Of a DNA stretch of 64,000 nt, positions 32,740-44,284 are shown in pieces. The translations under genes and the position numbers were made by a program. The stretch lies in NCBI GenBank assembly GCA_977006965.1, contig OZ345369.1, positions 2,108,001 to 2,172,000 of the forward strand, read 5' to 3'. How positions within the stretch are numbered: position 1 is the first letter of the stretch; each line of letters begins with the position of its first letter. Below the pieces are notes generated by a model. It was given only the letters and a program-made list of their open reading frames with translations. It had not been told where the DNA came from and ran no database searches. The DNA is from Phymatolithon calcareum. Taxonomy: Eukaryota; Rhodophyta; Florideophyceae; Hapalidiales.

Positions 32740-33595
32740 CGGATACACTTCAAATACGGTGCATGTTGCGCGAACAAGTTCTCTGACGCCGCTCTCGGTT
32801 GTGTCGATTTGATGCATTATGGGAAACTTGCTTGGTACCGGTGAAAGTGTGCCTGATTCCCACATTGTACGTCTTTGTTCAAATATCGTTAGAGATATGG
32901 CATTTCTTCAAATTCATGGTGGACAATATTAATCTAACTGGCCGTCTCGCACTTATCGACACAATCCAATTCATTGGCATGATATACTCAATTCAAACGA
33001 GGGTCGACAGCCATTTCTCAAACATCAAGATACATCAAAGCGAATCGCCGTCGCCTGATGAATTGCTTGGATGTACTTCCCCGAAAACTCCTGAACGCGA
33101 TGCAATCTTCAATCTAAGGGACGGCCGACGTACAGAAATTCGATCCGTGCGTTGCGGTGCTATCAAGAAGGCTATGAAGGTGAACTTGTTCGGGATTATT
33201 GTCGGAACTTTACGGCGGCAGGTTTCGTCGGCAATTTTGAAGAGATTTCTGGCGGCAGATCACAAAGATGGAAAGGAAAGCTTTGTCATTCTGTTTCCCA
33301 AAGTAGCACCCCCGAAAGTTGACGAAGATATCAGGCATGCAGGCGTGGGTTCAGATTGCACGTCCGCGCCTTACCCTTGATTGGGGCACGTGTATGTGGG
33401 GCGGAATGGCGTGGGAATGAATATCCCGAGGACTAATATGCCAAGGATGCCGCACCATTGATCTACTATCATAAGCCCAAGAAAGCCGAGGAGAAGGCCC
33501 CAGTTGCGCTGGTTGTGCACGTACACGCCCTGATTTCCGTTTTTAATATGATTGCTGAAGGGTTGCGAAGGATTAGAAAGTTGCATACGAAATAA
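32740..33595 (+). pseudogene. DPH1-like diphthamide synthase subunit, pseudogene
   Basis: DPH1 with DPH2 transfers the 3-amino-3-carboxypropyl group from S-adenosylmethionine to a histidine of elongation factor 2. The family blocks appear in order: YGACCANKFSDAALG (32755 on), MHYGK/ETCLVPV, TLYVFVQISLEIWHF, RLALIDTIQFIG, DELLGCTSPK (33058-33087), NLFGIIVGTLRRQ, ESFVILFPKVAPPKV, QAWVQIARPRLTLDWG and EYPED(stop)YAKDAAPL, then a Lys-rich tail ending at 33595. Frame changes lie near 32830 and 33340. Of the three iron-sulfur Cys positions, the first two remain, but VACPRL has become IARPRL (cgt at 33361-33363). The N-terminus is missing and there are no introns. A retrocopy or relic of a host gene. 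Confidence 0.88.
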
Positions 33596-33983
33596 ACCAT
33601 TTGTCACTCTACCTGAATAGTACTTGTATGCCTGATATTTAAGCACCACGCGTGGCGCTTTTGACTGTATATTATACACATCCCACGTACGTCTAAAGGC
33701 TTACATATGTACACCATTTCTCTACGCCCGGTGCACCACTGGTCATTGACCAAGGAGATATAATCAATCAGTGCTCTAACGGTGCATGAAAATTCCCACG
33801 ATTGATCCTTGTGCACCATTTGACCATTTTTCTTACTCGAATGGCGCACATTCCGTGCGCTATTCGTAAAAGGAGCCCCAGTGGCGCATAATTTGTGTAT
33901 GCATCAGCGCACCTCTTGTGTGCCACAGGTTCGCCATATTCGTGCGCCAGCAACACACCACTAGTGAACCTTAAATTCTTCTA
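33596..33983. other. Intergenic, rich in gtgcgc/ggcgca
   Basis: Short inverted motifs (ggcgcacattccgtgcgc at 33843-33860) recur through 33700-33960. This may be part of a small repeat. No gene. Confidence 0.4.
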
Positions 33984-34449
33984 GGTAAGCCCCCATCGTT
34001 CGACGGCTCAAGAAATGACATCAAAGTCCACTCATGGTTGTTCCTGTCAAGCAGTACATCACGAGGGTTCAAGTTGGAAATACCGCCGTTCAACTCTATG
34101 ACTAGCCAAAAATATCCTTCTCATCAACGTTCATAACAGGAAACGCTACAAACTGGTGGTACTTGATTGTTATTACAAACCAGATTCCGACAAAGTGGGA
34201 AACGTTTGAGAGCGCTTTGAAAAGAGAATGTATTCCATATGACAGTATTCAAAGTCTAAGGGATAATTGCGCAAGCTGAATCAGCACGCATCGGTTTCTG
34301 AGTATCTCTCCGAATTCAGAAATGTAGTTCTCACGATCCCAGTCGTTTCTGAAGGGGAAATGGACAACTTTTTCGTCAATTTGAAATGGTTAAAGAGGCT
34401 AAGAAACGCAGCGCTGAACTGTCGTGCGCTGAAATTGGGACACGGGTAG
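33984..34449 (+). pseudogene. Ty3/gypsy Gag fragment
   Basis: The order is that of a Gypsy capsid: PPSFDGSRNDIKVHSWLF at about 33990, then ATNWWYLIV and KWETFESALKRECIPYDS in another frame, and KLNQHASVSEYLSEFRNVV from about 34270 to 34449. Stops and frame changes interrupt it. Nothing of pol follows, so this is an isolated 5' piece. Its relation to Gypsy-1 is unclear, and its orientation is opposite. Confidence 0.8.
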
Positions 34450-36943
34450 AGAAGGAGGGAAAGACATACCATCATAATAGGTGATATTATGGCAAAAATG
34501 AGTCCATCTCATGATGGAAAGGATGCTAACACGTTGCTGACAAATGCAGAGAGGCAGTCTATTGCCCGACATCTCAGTCGTTTCTGGACATAAACGGAAG
34601 AACGGAGCACACACATGTTTAGGTTTCGAGAGGGGTGATACACCTGTGCAATCAGAAAGACAGAAGAAATTGCGGTTGATTTGACACCGTACTGGAGACA
34701 GCCATTTGTTTGCTCCCTTCGTGAGAGTTGTAATACTTGTACACCGGAAAGAGGAGAAGAGTGGCCCTGAGCGATTCTCGCCAGTGAGTAGCTTCCGAAA
34801 GTTGGACACAGGGGTGCTGTAGGGCGTTTATCTTTCTCTGCTATTCTGGGATGAGTTTGAGGTCCAAGACGGAAAAGATGTGTTGGAGATGAAACAAATA
34901 TGCTGTGATTAAACCTGCCTGCAATCTCTACACGCACACCTAACGATGTTCAAATTCTATTGCTTACTACTCCGGGAGTTAAGTGCGACACTTTTCTGCA
35001 AACATTTGCACAAGATGTCTTAGAAGTGATGTCTTCCGACTTTTCAAACATTGACGCCCATGGGAAGAGAAGGAGAATGTTCTGAACCTTGTGATACTCA
35101 TTGATGACACACTGACATTAAAAACCTTCCTTGGATTTACGAACCATATAACTTGTGCCTATTATCACATTTTCCCGTATCATCACCAATCATCAGAAAT
35201 AATAAGCAGATACTTCACGAGGAGGAGAACACATGGATTCCGTACAGCAGCGCAGCGTGGTTTCTATCAACGCCAAACGGAAAGAGATTGTAGCCCCGGG
35301 AAAGAAACGGGTCGCTTGATGCAAATACAGACTCATCTAATGTGAATCTTCACCGCTTGATGTTAGCGATGCTCATGGTTCCAAGTACGAGCACTGGTGT
35401 CCCCGTTGCGCCCTGTGTTTTGTCTAATAACGCCCGGCCATCTCTTGAATGGGAATGTTCTTGACTGCATGAATCTAGCACTTCAAATGCTCCATACTAG
35501 AAAGGGTAGAAGATTTTCGAAGGTGTTATGCTGGAGAAGCTCCAGAAATCTGAACTGTCTACTAATGTCGAATGGGAAAGATGCACACCTTCAAGCAGTT
35601 GAGAAGGCCATACTTCGAGACTGGCTAGGACGCCTTACTCTGTACGTTGCACTAGTCAGAAAGGAAGATGATGCTGGTCTTCTGGAATGATTGCGAATTC
35701 TCCCTGGACGGGAGATATTACGGAAATAGAATGGAAAGGACAACGCAGAACGCAGAACGCAGAACGCAGAATTTTTAAATTTATATAAGTGTATAGTACA
35801 TGATCTGGAAAACTAAGGGCAATTCGTTCTTACAAAACGTCCAATGGAATTTTCCTCGACGTTTTACATGGAAACTTGCGAATTAAAGAATAATGATATC
35901 ACCTACAAATTCTAATGCACTAACTGAATTGAGATCTGACTGCGATGGTTTCCATCTCCTTGACAAATTTGTCAGCACGAGATGTAAAGAATGTACTGCG
36001 AAAGACTCTTACTCCATGCCGTGTTTATTCTCTTCCGGCTTCAAAGATTTTTCGTTCAGAAGGGGATATATATTCGAGGATTCAAAATGCACATTTGCGT
36101 TTTTGCTCTCCAATTCTTATGAGATAAAACTCAAAACCAGCCTCACTTATACGAATTTCAGTCGTATACAGACACTATGGTGTGCAGAGCATTTTTTGTC
36201 TGAAGACATTGATGTAAAGTTAACAATTTTTGGCACATTACGGCAGTGCATTCCTATAAAGAAGGAACCTTTCAGATCAAGGAGCTTGTATAGGGTTTCG
36301 AAGACTTGCCGACTATCATTGGTAAGGATTGTTATACTGTGGATAGCGTTTTTCCTACCGTAACACCATTCGCAAGGCCATGGATTAGACTTTACGGACA
36401 TTCCTCAACGGAAGAGACATTCTACCCCATCACACGAATATCTGGGTGTCCTCCTCGGCAACAATAGTACATCAGCAGTACTAATGTTGGAATAGTGACC
36501 TGGACTCAACAAGACTATCACAAAATAACATTGAATTCGACGCAGACTTCGCCAAAAACATGAGCGGGTAAGGAGTTTTGAACAACAATCCGAACAATGG
36601 AACTAATAGGACGTAAACAGTCAACGAATATTCATTCTGCTCCTGAAGAGTCTCCACCATTATGAATTACGGTGCACAGAAGAGCGAAAAATCTATTATT
36701 TCAATTTTCTCTGTCTCGTACCTCTCTCTCTTCCAGATAAGCTTCCCAAATCAGATTACTGTTTTGATGCTCCACAGGTAGAGATAATCCTTCTTAATTG
36801 TCCGTCATTACATTCGTTCCACCGCCATACTTAACTGTCACCACTGCCTCCGGTACACCACTTGCTCCTGTCGTTGACTCGGAGAGATTCTTCCATGCGA
36901 CACGTTCAAGCGTCGACTTCTCCACAGATAATAAACTGAAACC
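34450..36943. other. Mixed sequence, no recognised gene
   Basis: Minus-strand frames at 34399-34937 and plus-strand frames at 35091-35690 and 35893-36363 lack known motifs. The plus-strand series around 35200-35690 is somewhat protein-like (NARPSLEWECS, AVEKAILRDWLGRL) and may be retroelement debris. Confidence 0.35.
35741..35772. repeat. Heptamer array (cgcagaa)n
   Basis: About four consecutive copies of aacgcag/cgcagaa. Confidence 0.9.
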
Positions 36944-37504
36944 TTAAAATTGACCTAGAAGACAATACAGTCCTAAGGCAAGAATAAGAATTCCACCGGG
37001 CGCTAAATCAGATAACGACAGTAGCTTAGTGTGAAGAAAGTCATCTGGAACCGTATGAAGACTCAGCTCCACTGTTCGTCCGCGTAATGCTTCCGCCATC
37101 TTTTTGCGTTCGTTGTCACTTTTCGATACTCCAGCGCAAAGTTCAGGAAAGGAACGTCTTCTTGTTGATTTCAAAAATTTCTCCATATTCTCATCCTGCT
37201 TTTTGCTCATCTTCTGTTCAGTATCCGTTCTTACAAGACGCTGAGCTAGTGAAATTTTCTAGGCATCTGAGGGATGGGTCGCACGGAGCGTCTGTTGGAT
37301 GAAATACGATTAAAACACTCTCTGATCTGCCATGTCCACGCAATTGAACTGTGCAATGTTCTTCATAAGGAAGAAGAGTTCCTTATACAAGATTTTCCTT
37401 TCTTCATTGGCACCAGTTATTCTGTTCATAGACGAAGATAGAATTTGTTGCAAAGCGCAAACCATATTTTCCAGAAGACGATTGTGGTCGCCGGTGGGAA
37501 CCAT
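36944..37504 (-). pseudogene. Unrecognised frame with two internal stops
   Basis: Two blocks share one minus-strand frame: 37504-37310 (NRLLENMVCALQQILSSSMN...) and 37210-36944 (MSKKQDENMEKFLKS..., ending in a hydrophobic LILALGLYCLLGQF). Both look coding-like, and the second ends in a possible membrane-like helix. Only two stop codons separate them. No family recognised. Confidence 0.3.
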
Positions 37505-38584
37505 TCTACGATACTACTCCATTCTTACTGATTCTCTTCCGCGCTTTGCAGCGCAATCAGGACTTCTGGATGACCCACGTGACAGATGTGAAGCACTAGT
37601 TGCGGTGACGGGGGAGAGAAAGGAGTGATCTGCGCTCTCCTGGACGGACACCACAGTGTCCACATCCCTGAATGTCTCCGAAAAGTTCCCGAAGGTTCTA
37701 ATCTACAAAGGTATATGCAATGCAAGATCTCTTCGAAAAATGAATGCCACATTCATGCTTTTGTCTGCAGAACAGTGTGCACTGCTGGAATTGCATGCAA
37801 CCACGGCTATTGACTACAGCCTACCGGACTGTACACTATGGGGGGGGGGGGAATTGTAGGTTTTTATTTTAGAAGCCCTCAACGCCGGCGCATGCCGACA
37901 CCAAAGCAGCTTCGCATTGCGCTGTAACCCTTCCGGGGAAGACTACAGCATACCGCCTCCATCGTCACACCATCATCTCCTCTTTCATCTCACTTTCTAG
38001 CATTATTAGTTTGTCCATCGCTTGTTTCACTTCCTCTTCTGTTCCCTCATTCATCTTGGGTTGCGTTAGGTTGCGTTGGAGGGTTTCCAACAGCATCGCT
38101 GCTAGTTCGTCGTAGCTGTCGATGTATACCGACGAGTTTCGCGGACGGAAGCAGCCGAAAAACCATTTCAGAACTGCGCACTATGCAATACACGATATAT
38201 ATCGTGTTTAGAACTTGGCCGTGCTTCACATTCGTAAAGCAGTGGACTGCCTTAAAAAACAACTTCGAAGTCTCTATGAATTCTCCAGTATATCTGAGAT
38301 TCTCAACAGACAAAAACGAATTTATACATGTATATGGAGTTGCACTAGAAGAAGCGATGGCTTCTTCTTTGGCGACTACAGTCCTCACGTCCTTGAGGAC
38401 TCGGAATCTGATGTTTCCTTAACTTCACAGATTCTGTTTATGGCAAAGTTTTCACTTTTTCCGTATTCTCGATCGGATTCATTGTTACGATTCTAAAAAA
38501 TCATTTCCGAGCACGAGTAATATAGCCATTTATCGCTGATATTCCGCTCCATTCTGTTAAAAAACGGAATCCAATCCGAATCCG
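37505..38584. other. Intergenic, with a G homopolymer
   Basis: A run of about a dozen G lies near 37842-37852. Frames on both strands have no domain. Confidence 0.4.
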
Positions 38585-38837
38585 TTTTCCATAATGTACA
38601 GGCAGGAATGCTGAGGTCGCCGGTTCGAGTCCTGTCACAAGCAAGAATTGAATTAACGTTCAGCAAAGGGCACACGGATGTGGCCATGGAGTCGTATGCA
38701 GCAGTACTAGAGCAAAGAAGATACGCGAGTACCAGGAATTGATTCATATCAAGAGCATATAGAGGACCCCTAGATGTTGAATAATGTACACTTTCTGTAA
38801 TTCGAATAACCTGAAATAAACAAACAAACAAACAAGT
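38585..38837 (+). mobile_element. Candidate SINE: RNA polymerase III B box and (AAAC)n tail
   Basis: ggttcgagtcc at 38622-38632 is an exact match to the tRNA-type B-box consensus, and the (aaac)n run at 38816-38835 would be the 3' tail. I do not see a convincing A box or a full tRNA fold, and only some T-arm pairs form. It directly abuts the hAT fragment starting at 38838. A decayed tRNA-derived SINE is the best explanation, but a chance B box is possible. Confidence 0.35.
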
Positions 38838-38959
38838 TAGATTAAGGAAATTAATGCAGTCACTGAGAAGTTGCAAAGACACAGTGTTACTTTGGCAGGC
38901 TTCCGTCTGGCGCTCGACGCGCTCATCGAAATAGTTGGTGTGAATTATAGCATACCGTC
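38838..38959 (+). pseudogene. hAT transposase fragment B, first part
   Basis: From gttagattaaggaaattaatgcag to gaattatagcataccgtc this matches the transposase region also present in fragment C at 59927-60040 and encodes the segment around LALDALIE. It is interrupted at 38960 by hAT MITE-2 and continues at 43282. Confidence 0.8.
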
Positions 38960-39253
38960 CAGTAGTGGAGCCAATTTGTTTGCGCTGCCACGTACTTGCT
39001 CGTGATTGCAATTTTCAGGGATTGCTTCATGGATTGAGGTTTCCTTTGCGATTGCAATCCGGGATTGCAAATGATAAAGAGTCCCCAGAAATGCATAAGG
39101 GATTGCAAGCCATGCTTGTAATCGTCATTGGAGATTACCAATCAGGAAGTTATATATCCCATGCACTGTGAAAAAAGCATTTTATTTTCTCCCTTCTGTC
39201 GAAATTGAATTCCAGCATGACAGTTCTTTCTGTTTCAATAAATTACTGCTTAG

Positions 39254-39382
39254 TGTTAGATGTGCAGCACGGAGGTATAAGGCTATCTGTCCTTATACTG
39301 GTAATTGTGCTGCACGGGAGGCATACGGCTAGCTTTCCTTTCTCCTTACCGGCTTTCGCAACTGTAATTAGTGTGATAATTT
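39254..39382 (+). repeat. 5' LTR of Copia-2, truncated
   Basis: Shares about 82 aligned bases with the 3' LTR, plus a 47-bp internal duplication (gtgcagcacgg... / gtgctgcacggg...). It ends abruptly at gtgataatt. Confidence 0.75.
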
Positions 39383-39392
39383 CAAGACTTTT

Positions 39393-42300
39393 ATGGCAAG
39401 AACTGGAGCAACTCCTCATACTGCGCTTATCGACATGTGCCAAACTGCAGAACTGCTCCAGATTCAACTTGGGACAGCCTATCAGGACACCCAGCATCTT
39501 CGTGACGTCATTATGGAAGCAGTTTCCAACATAGACCCTCTCTACCCCTCATTCGCTGATGTTTCCACGAGTCACGCAATACTTCACAGCACTGACGCTC
39601 TTGACAGTTCTACTCTCTAGGATCACCATCAGGTACTCTTCTCAGAACGGAATGAAAATTCTCAGTTTGGGGGCATCTGCATGGACAGCGGTTGCCAAAA
39701 GAGTCTTGCCGGTCTCCGGGCTTATCTGCACTATTGCCAACATGCCCACATATCGCCTGACCTCACACCGAGCACTGAAACCTTTATGCTAGGTGATATT
39801 GCACATCCGAGTATTGGGCGCGCAACTATACGCATTCCTATAGACACTGTTGGAAACTTCCTCGAATATGACAGTGACGTTCACATTCCAATCCTTTTCG
39901 GACTATACAAAATGAAAAGTCTGAAATGGTATTCGAACGAAGTTACCAACCAGTTCCGCTCAGCTAATGACAGCCTCCAAGTCGATCTCGCTCCCAAGCT
40001 CGGCCATCTCTACTTTGAATGGCCTGCAAGGGTTGTTATTTGCACCATCGCTTCGCGCACCCATCAGAAGACAACCTGACTAACCTCCTTCGTCGTGCAT
40101 CAACAGAGAACTTCGAGCCGTTTACTAAAAGACTCCTTCAGGATATATCCAAGCATTGTAACTCCTGTCAAACGATGGCCCCAAAACTATTCGTCTTTCA
40201 GGTAGCACTTCCTGATTCAATCGTTCTCAATCATGAGATTTTCCTGGATCTGATGTGGATTGAACCTCGACCGCATGTCGGTCCTACATATTGTTGATCG
40301 TGCTACTCACTTCTCTGCAGCTTAATTCGTTAAGGATGAAAGCGCTGAAGACATTTGGAACGCTTTCATCACTTGTTGGGTCAACGTTTACGTAGGATTT
40401 CCAAATGTCTTGACTCATGATCAAGGTAAATTGTTCACCAGCGAATTCTTCAACTCCGCATGTGTACAGTTTGGTATAATCCCGAAAGCTACACCCACAG
40501 AATCTCACAACTCTTTGTGTGCTGGAGAACGATATCATGCCTCACTGCGAAAGATCTACAAAAAGATCAAAATTGAGTACCCAAGCTTAGATAACTCTGT
40601 ATGTCTATCGCTTGCTGTACATGCGTTGAACAATACTGCTGGGCCAGATGGACTCGTCCCCACACTTCTCGTGTTTGGCATGTTACCAAACATCACTCTT
40701 CGAAACAATTAAAACCTCCCTCCAAACCATCGCGATCGTTTCGCCGCCTTAAAATGCGCTCGGAAAGAAATGGAAACCATTATTCCCGCACAACGACTGA
40801 AGCTTCCGCAAAAACCTCGTACAAGAGAAGTTGACGTTTTCAGTATTCCACCTGAATCTCCTGTACTCATGTACAGAGAAAAACCAAAAAATGGGAAGGT
40901 CCCTTTGTCCTCCATAGTTAGAACAACTATAAGACAGCCTATGTCAACGTTAATGGAGAAATCAGACAATTTTCAATTACCGTCGTCAAACAATTCTTTA
41001 CAGAACACCCCGCCTCAGACGAAGTGCCATCGCGGGAAGCACCGTCCACCTGTGATGTTTCCACGGTTCAAGGTCTCTTAGACACTCTAGAGCACTCTAT
41101 CGGAACCAAAGACTCCCCCCACTTACCACTCCAGTTGATTCTTTACAAGAAAGCTTCGACCACATCCGACTTCGTGTAGGACAAGAGGACGCAATCTAAA
41201 ATTGAAACACGGTTTATGTTTTTATTATGAACAACCCTAATGACCTTCGATTTCGTCAAGCAGATTACAATGAAATAAGGGGATTCTTGACCGTAGCACT
41301 TATGTTCTTGTCAACGAATCTGAAGTTCCTCCTGACTCCACTGTACTGCGCTCCCAAGTTATCCATTCGATAAAGAAAGATGAAAACGGGAACCCCGTGT
41401 ACAAGAGTCGGCTTATCATACAAGGCCATAGAGATACAGAAAAAGGACATATTGTCAACGAAGCTCCGACAATCCTTCGCTCTTCTGTTCGGATCGTCTT
41501 ATCTCTCAGTATGTCTTTGTGTCAACCGATTTGGACTCGTGATGTGAATCAAGCATTCGTTCAGTCCGATGCTGAACTTGCTCGCCGGCTCTTTGTACGA
41601 CTACCAGACTAGCCTCCATTGGCCCCTCTCATTGACTTGCGCAATGGTAGCCTTCTGCAGGCACTTAAGCATCTGTATGGTCTTTCTGAATCCCCTGGAT
41701 ATTGCCGGCAAACATTCAAGAACTACAATACCGTCGATCTTGGGATGACACAATCTATACTGGATCCTTGCCTCTTTTTTAAAAGAGAAAAAGAACAGTT
41801 AATTGGCGCAATTGGAACTCTAGTCGATGATACGTTTGGCTTCGGAAACAGCACGATTGCCGCATTAGAGAAAGAAAATTCATCCCGTTTCGATGTGAAA
41901 CCGCGCGATATGTCTCTTCCCATGAAATTTGATGGCTCTCTCATTGAAGTGAAAGCTCAACTTCTAGTTCAACACCAGTTCGGATAGCCCATGTGAAGAA
42001 GAATTTCATTTCCAAAACTCGATTTGGAATCTCTAGTTGTACGAGGATACTCTGACGCTGCCTTTGAAAACAATGGAGATTCTACCTCTCAACTTGGAAT
42101 GATCATTCTTCTCTGTGATGGACATGGAAATGTCAACATTATCCCTTACTCTTCGTGTAAAACCCGTCGCATTACTCGCTCTATTCTCGCCGCCGAAGTC
42201 CATGCATTCTCATCATGTTATGAATATGCATTCACAGCTGGTCATGAGCTCTCCCTCATGCTTGGTCATCAAATTCCAATCCATCTTTTCACATACTCTA

Positions 42301-42461
42301 AATCCATCTTCGTTACAATTACGAAGCTCACAAGTGTCTCTGAGAAGCGTTTACTGATTGACATTGCCGCACTTCGTCAAGCGTATTCATCTGGTGAGAT
42401 TGAGAACATTGGGCACATTTCTTCGGAGCACGACATTGCTGATCCATTGACGAAAAGATGA
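39393..42461 (+). pseudogene. Copia-2 gag-pol: protease, integrase, RT, RNase H
   Basis: Most blocks share one plus-strand frame. The Gag end is at 39393-39617, then a TAG (39618-39620). The protease follows (GICMDSGCQKSLAG, 39681 on). The integrase HHCC region (LHHRFAHPSEDN, HCNSCQ) lies in another frame near 40020-40297. The core has THDQGKLFTSEFF (about 40410), then GERYHASLRKIY. Reverse transcriptase spans 41250-41987 (YKSRLIIQGHRD, WTRDVNQAFVQSD, LKHLYGLSESPGY, GTLVDDTFGFG). RNase H (42024-42461) has GYSDAAFENN, AAEVHAF, LFTYSKSIF and HDIADPLTKR. The catalytic Asp of TDSKS is Tyr. Several stops and two frame changes make it inactive. The lineage resembles Copia elements of algae and other microbial eukaryotes. 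Confidence 0.9.
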
Positions 42462-42581
42462 ACACGCCGATCTTGACCACTCTTATCGAAACTGCAACAC
42501 TTCACCATCCCGTCAACCAACGGATCATTCACAAACCGACATCTCACGATTTGAACTGCTGGTATTAGAAGTTCTGGCCAT

Positions 42582-42725
42582 TGTTAGATATGCAGTACGG
42601 AGGTATAAGGCTAGCTGTCCATTCTCCTTAACGGCTTTCATAACTGTAATTAGTGTGATAATTGGGTTTTTTAATGTGTATTTAACAAATTCACAGCAGT
42701 TCTATACCCTCCACTTTAGACTCCA
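42582..42725 (+). repeat. 3' LTR of Copia-2
   Basis: Begins TGTTAGATATGCAG and probably ends in CA at 42725, followed by ctacttag. The right limit is inferred from the flank match only. Confidence 0.6.
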
Positions 42726-43281
42726 CTACTTAGTCAGCGCTGGCTGCACGAAACCGAAGACTACTTTAGCAGCTCCAAGCCGGAGCCGAGTAGCTCGGAC
42801 AAGAACACAACTCAGAACCAACCCACAAGTAAAGTCAAGCACTCACGCTTCTTTGCTTTTCCATGTTCCAAAATTTCCACCACATTCCAACCTATTTTTC
42901 AACCAACCAGAATCGTTCCGCCATCGATTCATTCTGGTGTATAACAACACTTAACGTCATGAGAAAGATACCAGCATCGTGTAATTATACGGTTTCCATG
43001 TGTGCAACGACGTAATAAGTAAATAAGCCATTGCCCACTTTCTGAATGCATTCTATTTCCGGAACCCACCTTTCTGGAAATCTGCAGATTTGAGGTGCGG
43101 AGGTAATGGATTTATCAAATTGAAGTTGGGATTGATTGCGAATCGATGAATTGCTGTAGGGATTGCTTCCTGTTGAGAGGTGGGATTGCAGTTGGAATTG
43201 CAAAAATTCTCTGGGAGCAAGTTGATTGCGAGATTGCTTCATAGACAACAATCCCCAGCAATCAAATTGGCTCGGCCACTG

Positions 43282-43917
43282 AACCCGTCGTCAACGCTTT
43301 ATGTATGCAAGCTTGTGCCGGCTATATTTCAATTAACTCTCTGACCTCTCCGGGTTCAGCGTTCGAGTCTGGAGTGGTGAAGAAACAGCGCAATGAGACA
43401 GATACTATGACCGATGAAGAACGTGCTGCTTGCACAAAGTTGAAGATGAGTTCTATTAGTGCTTCTGGTGCATATAATTTTACCTCGCGGAGCGCAACAC
43501 TATGTCGGAGATCATAATGCAAAAGAAGCGCAAACGCGAGGAACAGGCTCAGACATATGCTAACTGTGACTTTTTTAGTTTCTGCAGCCGAGTTGGAACA
43601 ACTTTGGTCAACTGCAAACTACGTTTTGACTGCGAACAGGACGGGGATGACGCCCCTATTGGTTGAGGCTCTGGTGTTTTTGAAAGTGAACAGGACGTTT
43701 CAAATAGAAGAAGCGATCGTGTTAATCAACTTCTACAAGAAGATATGGAGTACAGCGACCTGGCGAGAACGTGAATTAGATTTTCGAGATTGGTTTTCAT
43801 ATTGCACTGAGATCCGTTATTGCAATACGTATTTCAGACAATCGCCGAGATTGTTATTGTATTTCCTATTGCGTTATCTCTACCAATAAATAAAAACAAT
43901 ATTGAGAGTACCCCTGC
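43282..43917 (+). pseudogene. hAT transposase fragment B, second part, to the element's 3' terminus
   Basis: It resumes at cccgtcgtcaacgc and encodes, over frame changes, GYISINSLTSPGSAFESGVV, VSAAELEQLWSTANYVLTAN and MTPLLVEALVFLKVN, the hAT C-terminal dimerisation region also seen in hAT-1. Beyond it, attg-rich subterminal motifs lead to gagagtacccctg at 43917. Its inverse starts CAGGGGTACTCTC, a good hAT terminus. The 5' part of this element is missing. Confidence 0.82.
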
Positions 43918-44284
43918 TTATGATTCTATAGAGGTAAAAATCCACTACTCGTTCAATCCGGCGTTCGGAATCACCAAAATAGTCCTGTCCTCTCAGCCGG
44001 AGCGCCAACACCCTCCGCATCCAGGCACGCAGACGAAATGCAGTTGTTTCCAATGAAGCAAGACGCTCCAGGTTAGTCATTCACTCTCAACCAAACCGCC
44101 ATCCATCAGGGAACGCTGCCAATCTACGCGTTCTTGCGACCTAACTACTCTTCTACGCTCCAAAACCGCCCCGAGTATTTTTCTTAGGCGAAGACGCAGC
44201 ACGCTTACTGCCTTGAAAAAATTCGTTTCTTTACAACTGAAGTTATGGTAAAGCGCGAGGTACGAACCAAGGATTGTTAATGTC
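43918..44284 (-). other. Unrecognised coding-like sequence
   Basis: Minus-strand frames give LRLRKILGAVLERRRVV and NLERLASLETTAFRLRAWMR, Arg/Leu-rich and helical, broken by a stop near 44077. No family recognised. Confidence 0.25.

Larger units (their letters stand above)
39254..42725 (+). mobile_element. Copia-2 (Ty1/copia) element with short LTRs
   Basis: LTR-like repeats flank gag-pol: 39254-39382 and 42582-42725 both begin TGTTAGATRTGCAGYACGG. The 5' copy contains a near-tandem duplication of its first ~47 bp and is cut off after gtgataatt, where the gag frame starts, so the rest of the 5' LTR and the primer site are gone. The sequence before the 5' LTR (ctgcttag) resembles that after the 3' LTR (ctacttag), a possible but unusually long target duplication. 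It lies within hAT MITE-2. Confidence 0.8.
38960..43281. mobile_element. hAT MITE-2, inserted in fragment B and carrying Copia-2
   Basis: The left terminus CAGTAGTGGAGCCAATTTG (38960) pairs with the inverse of the right terminus, CAGTGGCCGAGCCAATTTG (from 43281). Both are followed by repeated ggattgc/gcaatcc motifs (38993-39110 and 43130-43255). The flanks ataccgtc and aacccgtc match at 6 of 8 positions, and transposase homology resumes exactly after them. Copia-2 (39254-42725) sits inside. Without it the element would be about 850 bp and non-coding. Confidence 0.82.

Noticed and set aside
38600-38660. tRNA gene suggested by ggttcgagtcc
   Set aside because: No acceptor stem, D-arm or anticodon arm could be folded around it. 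Only the B box fits.
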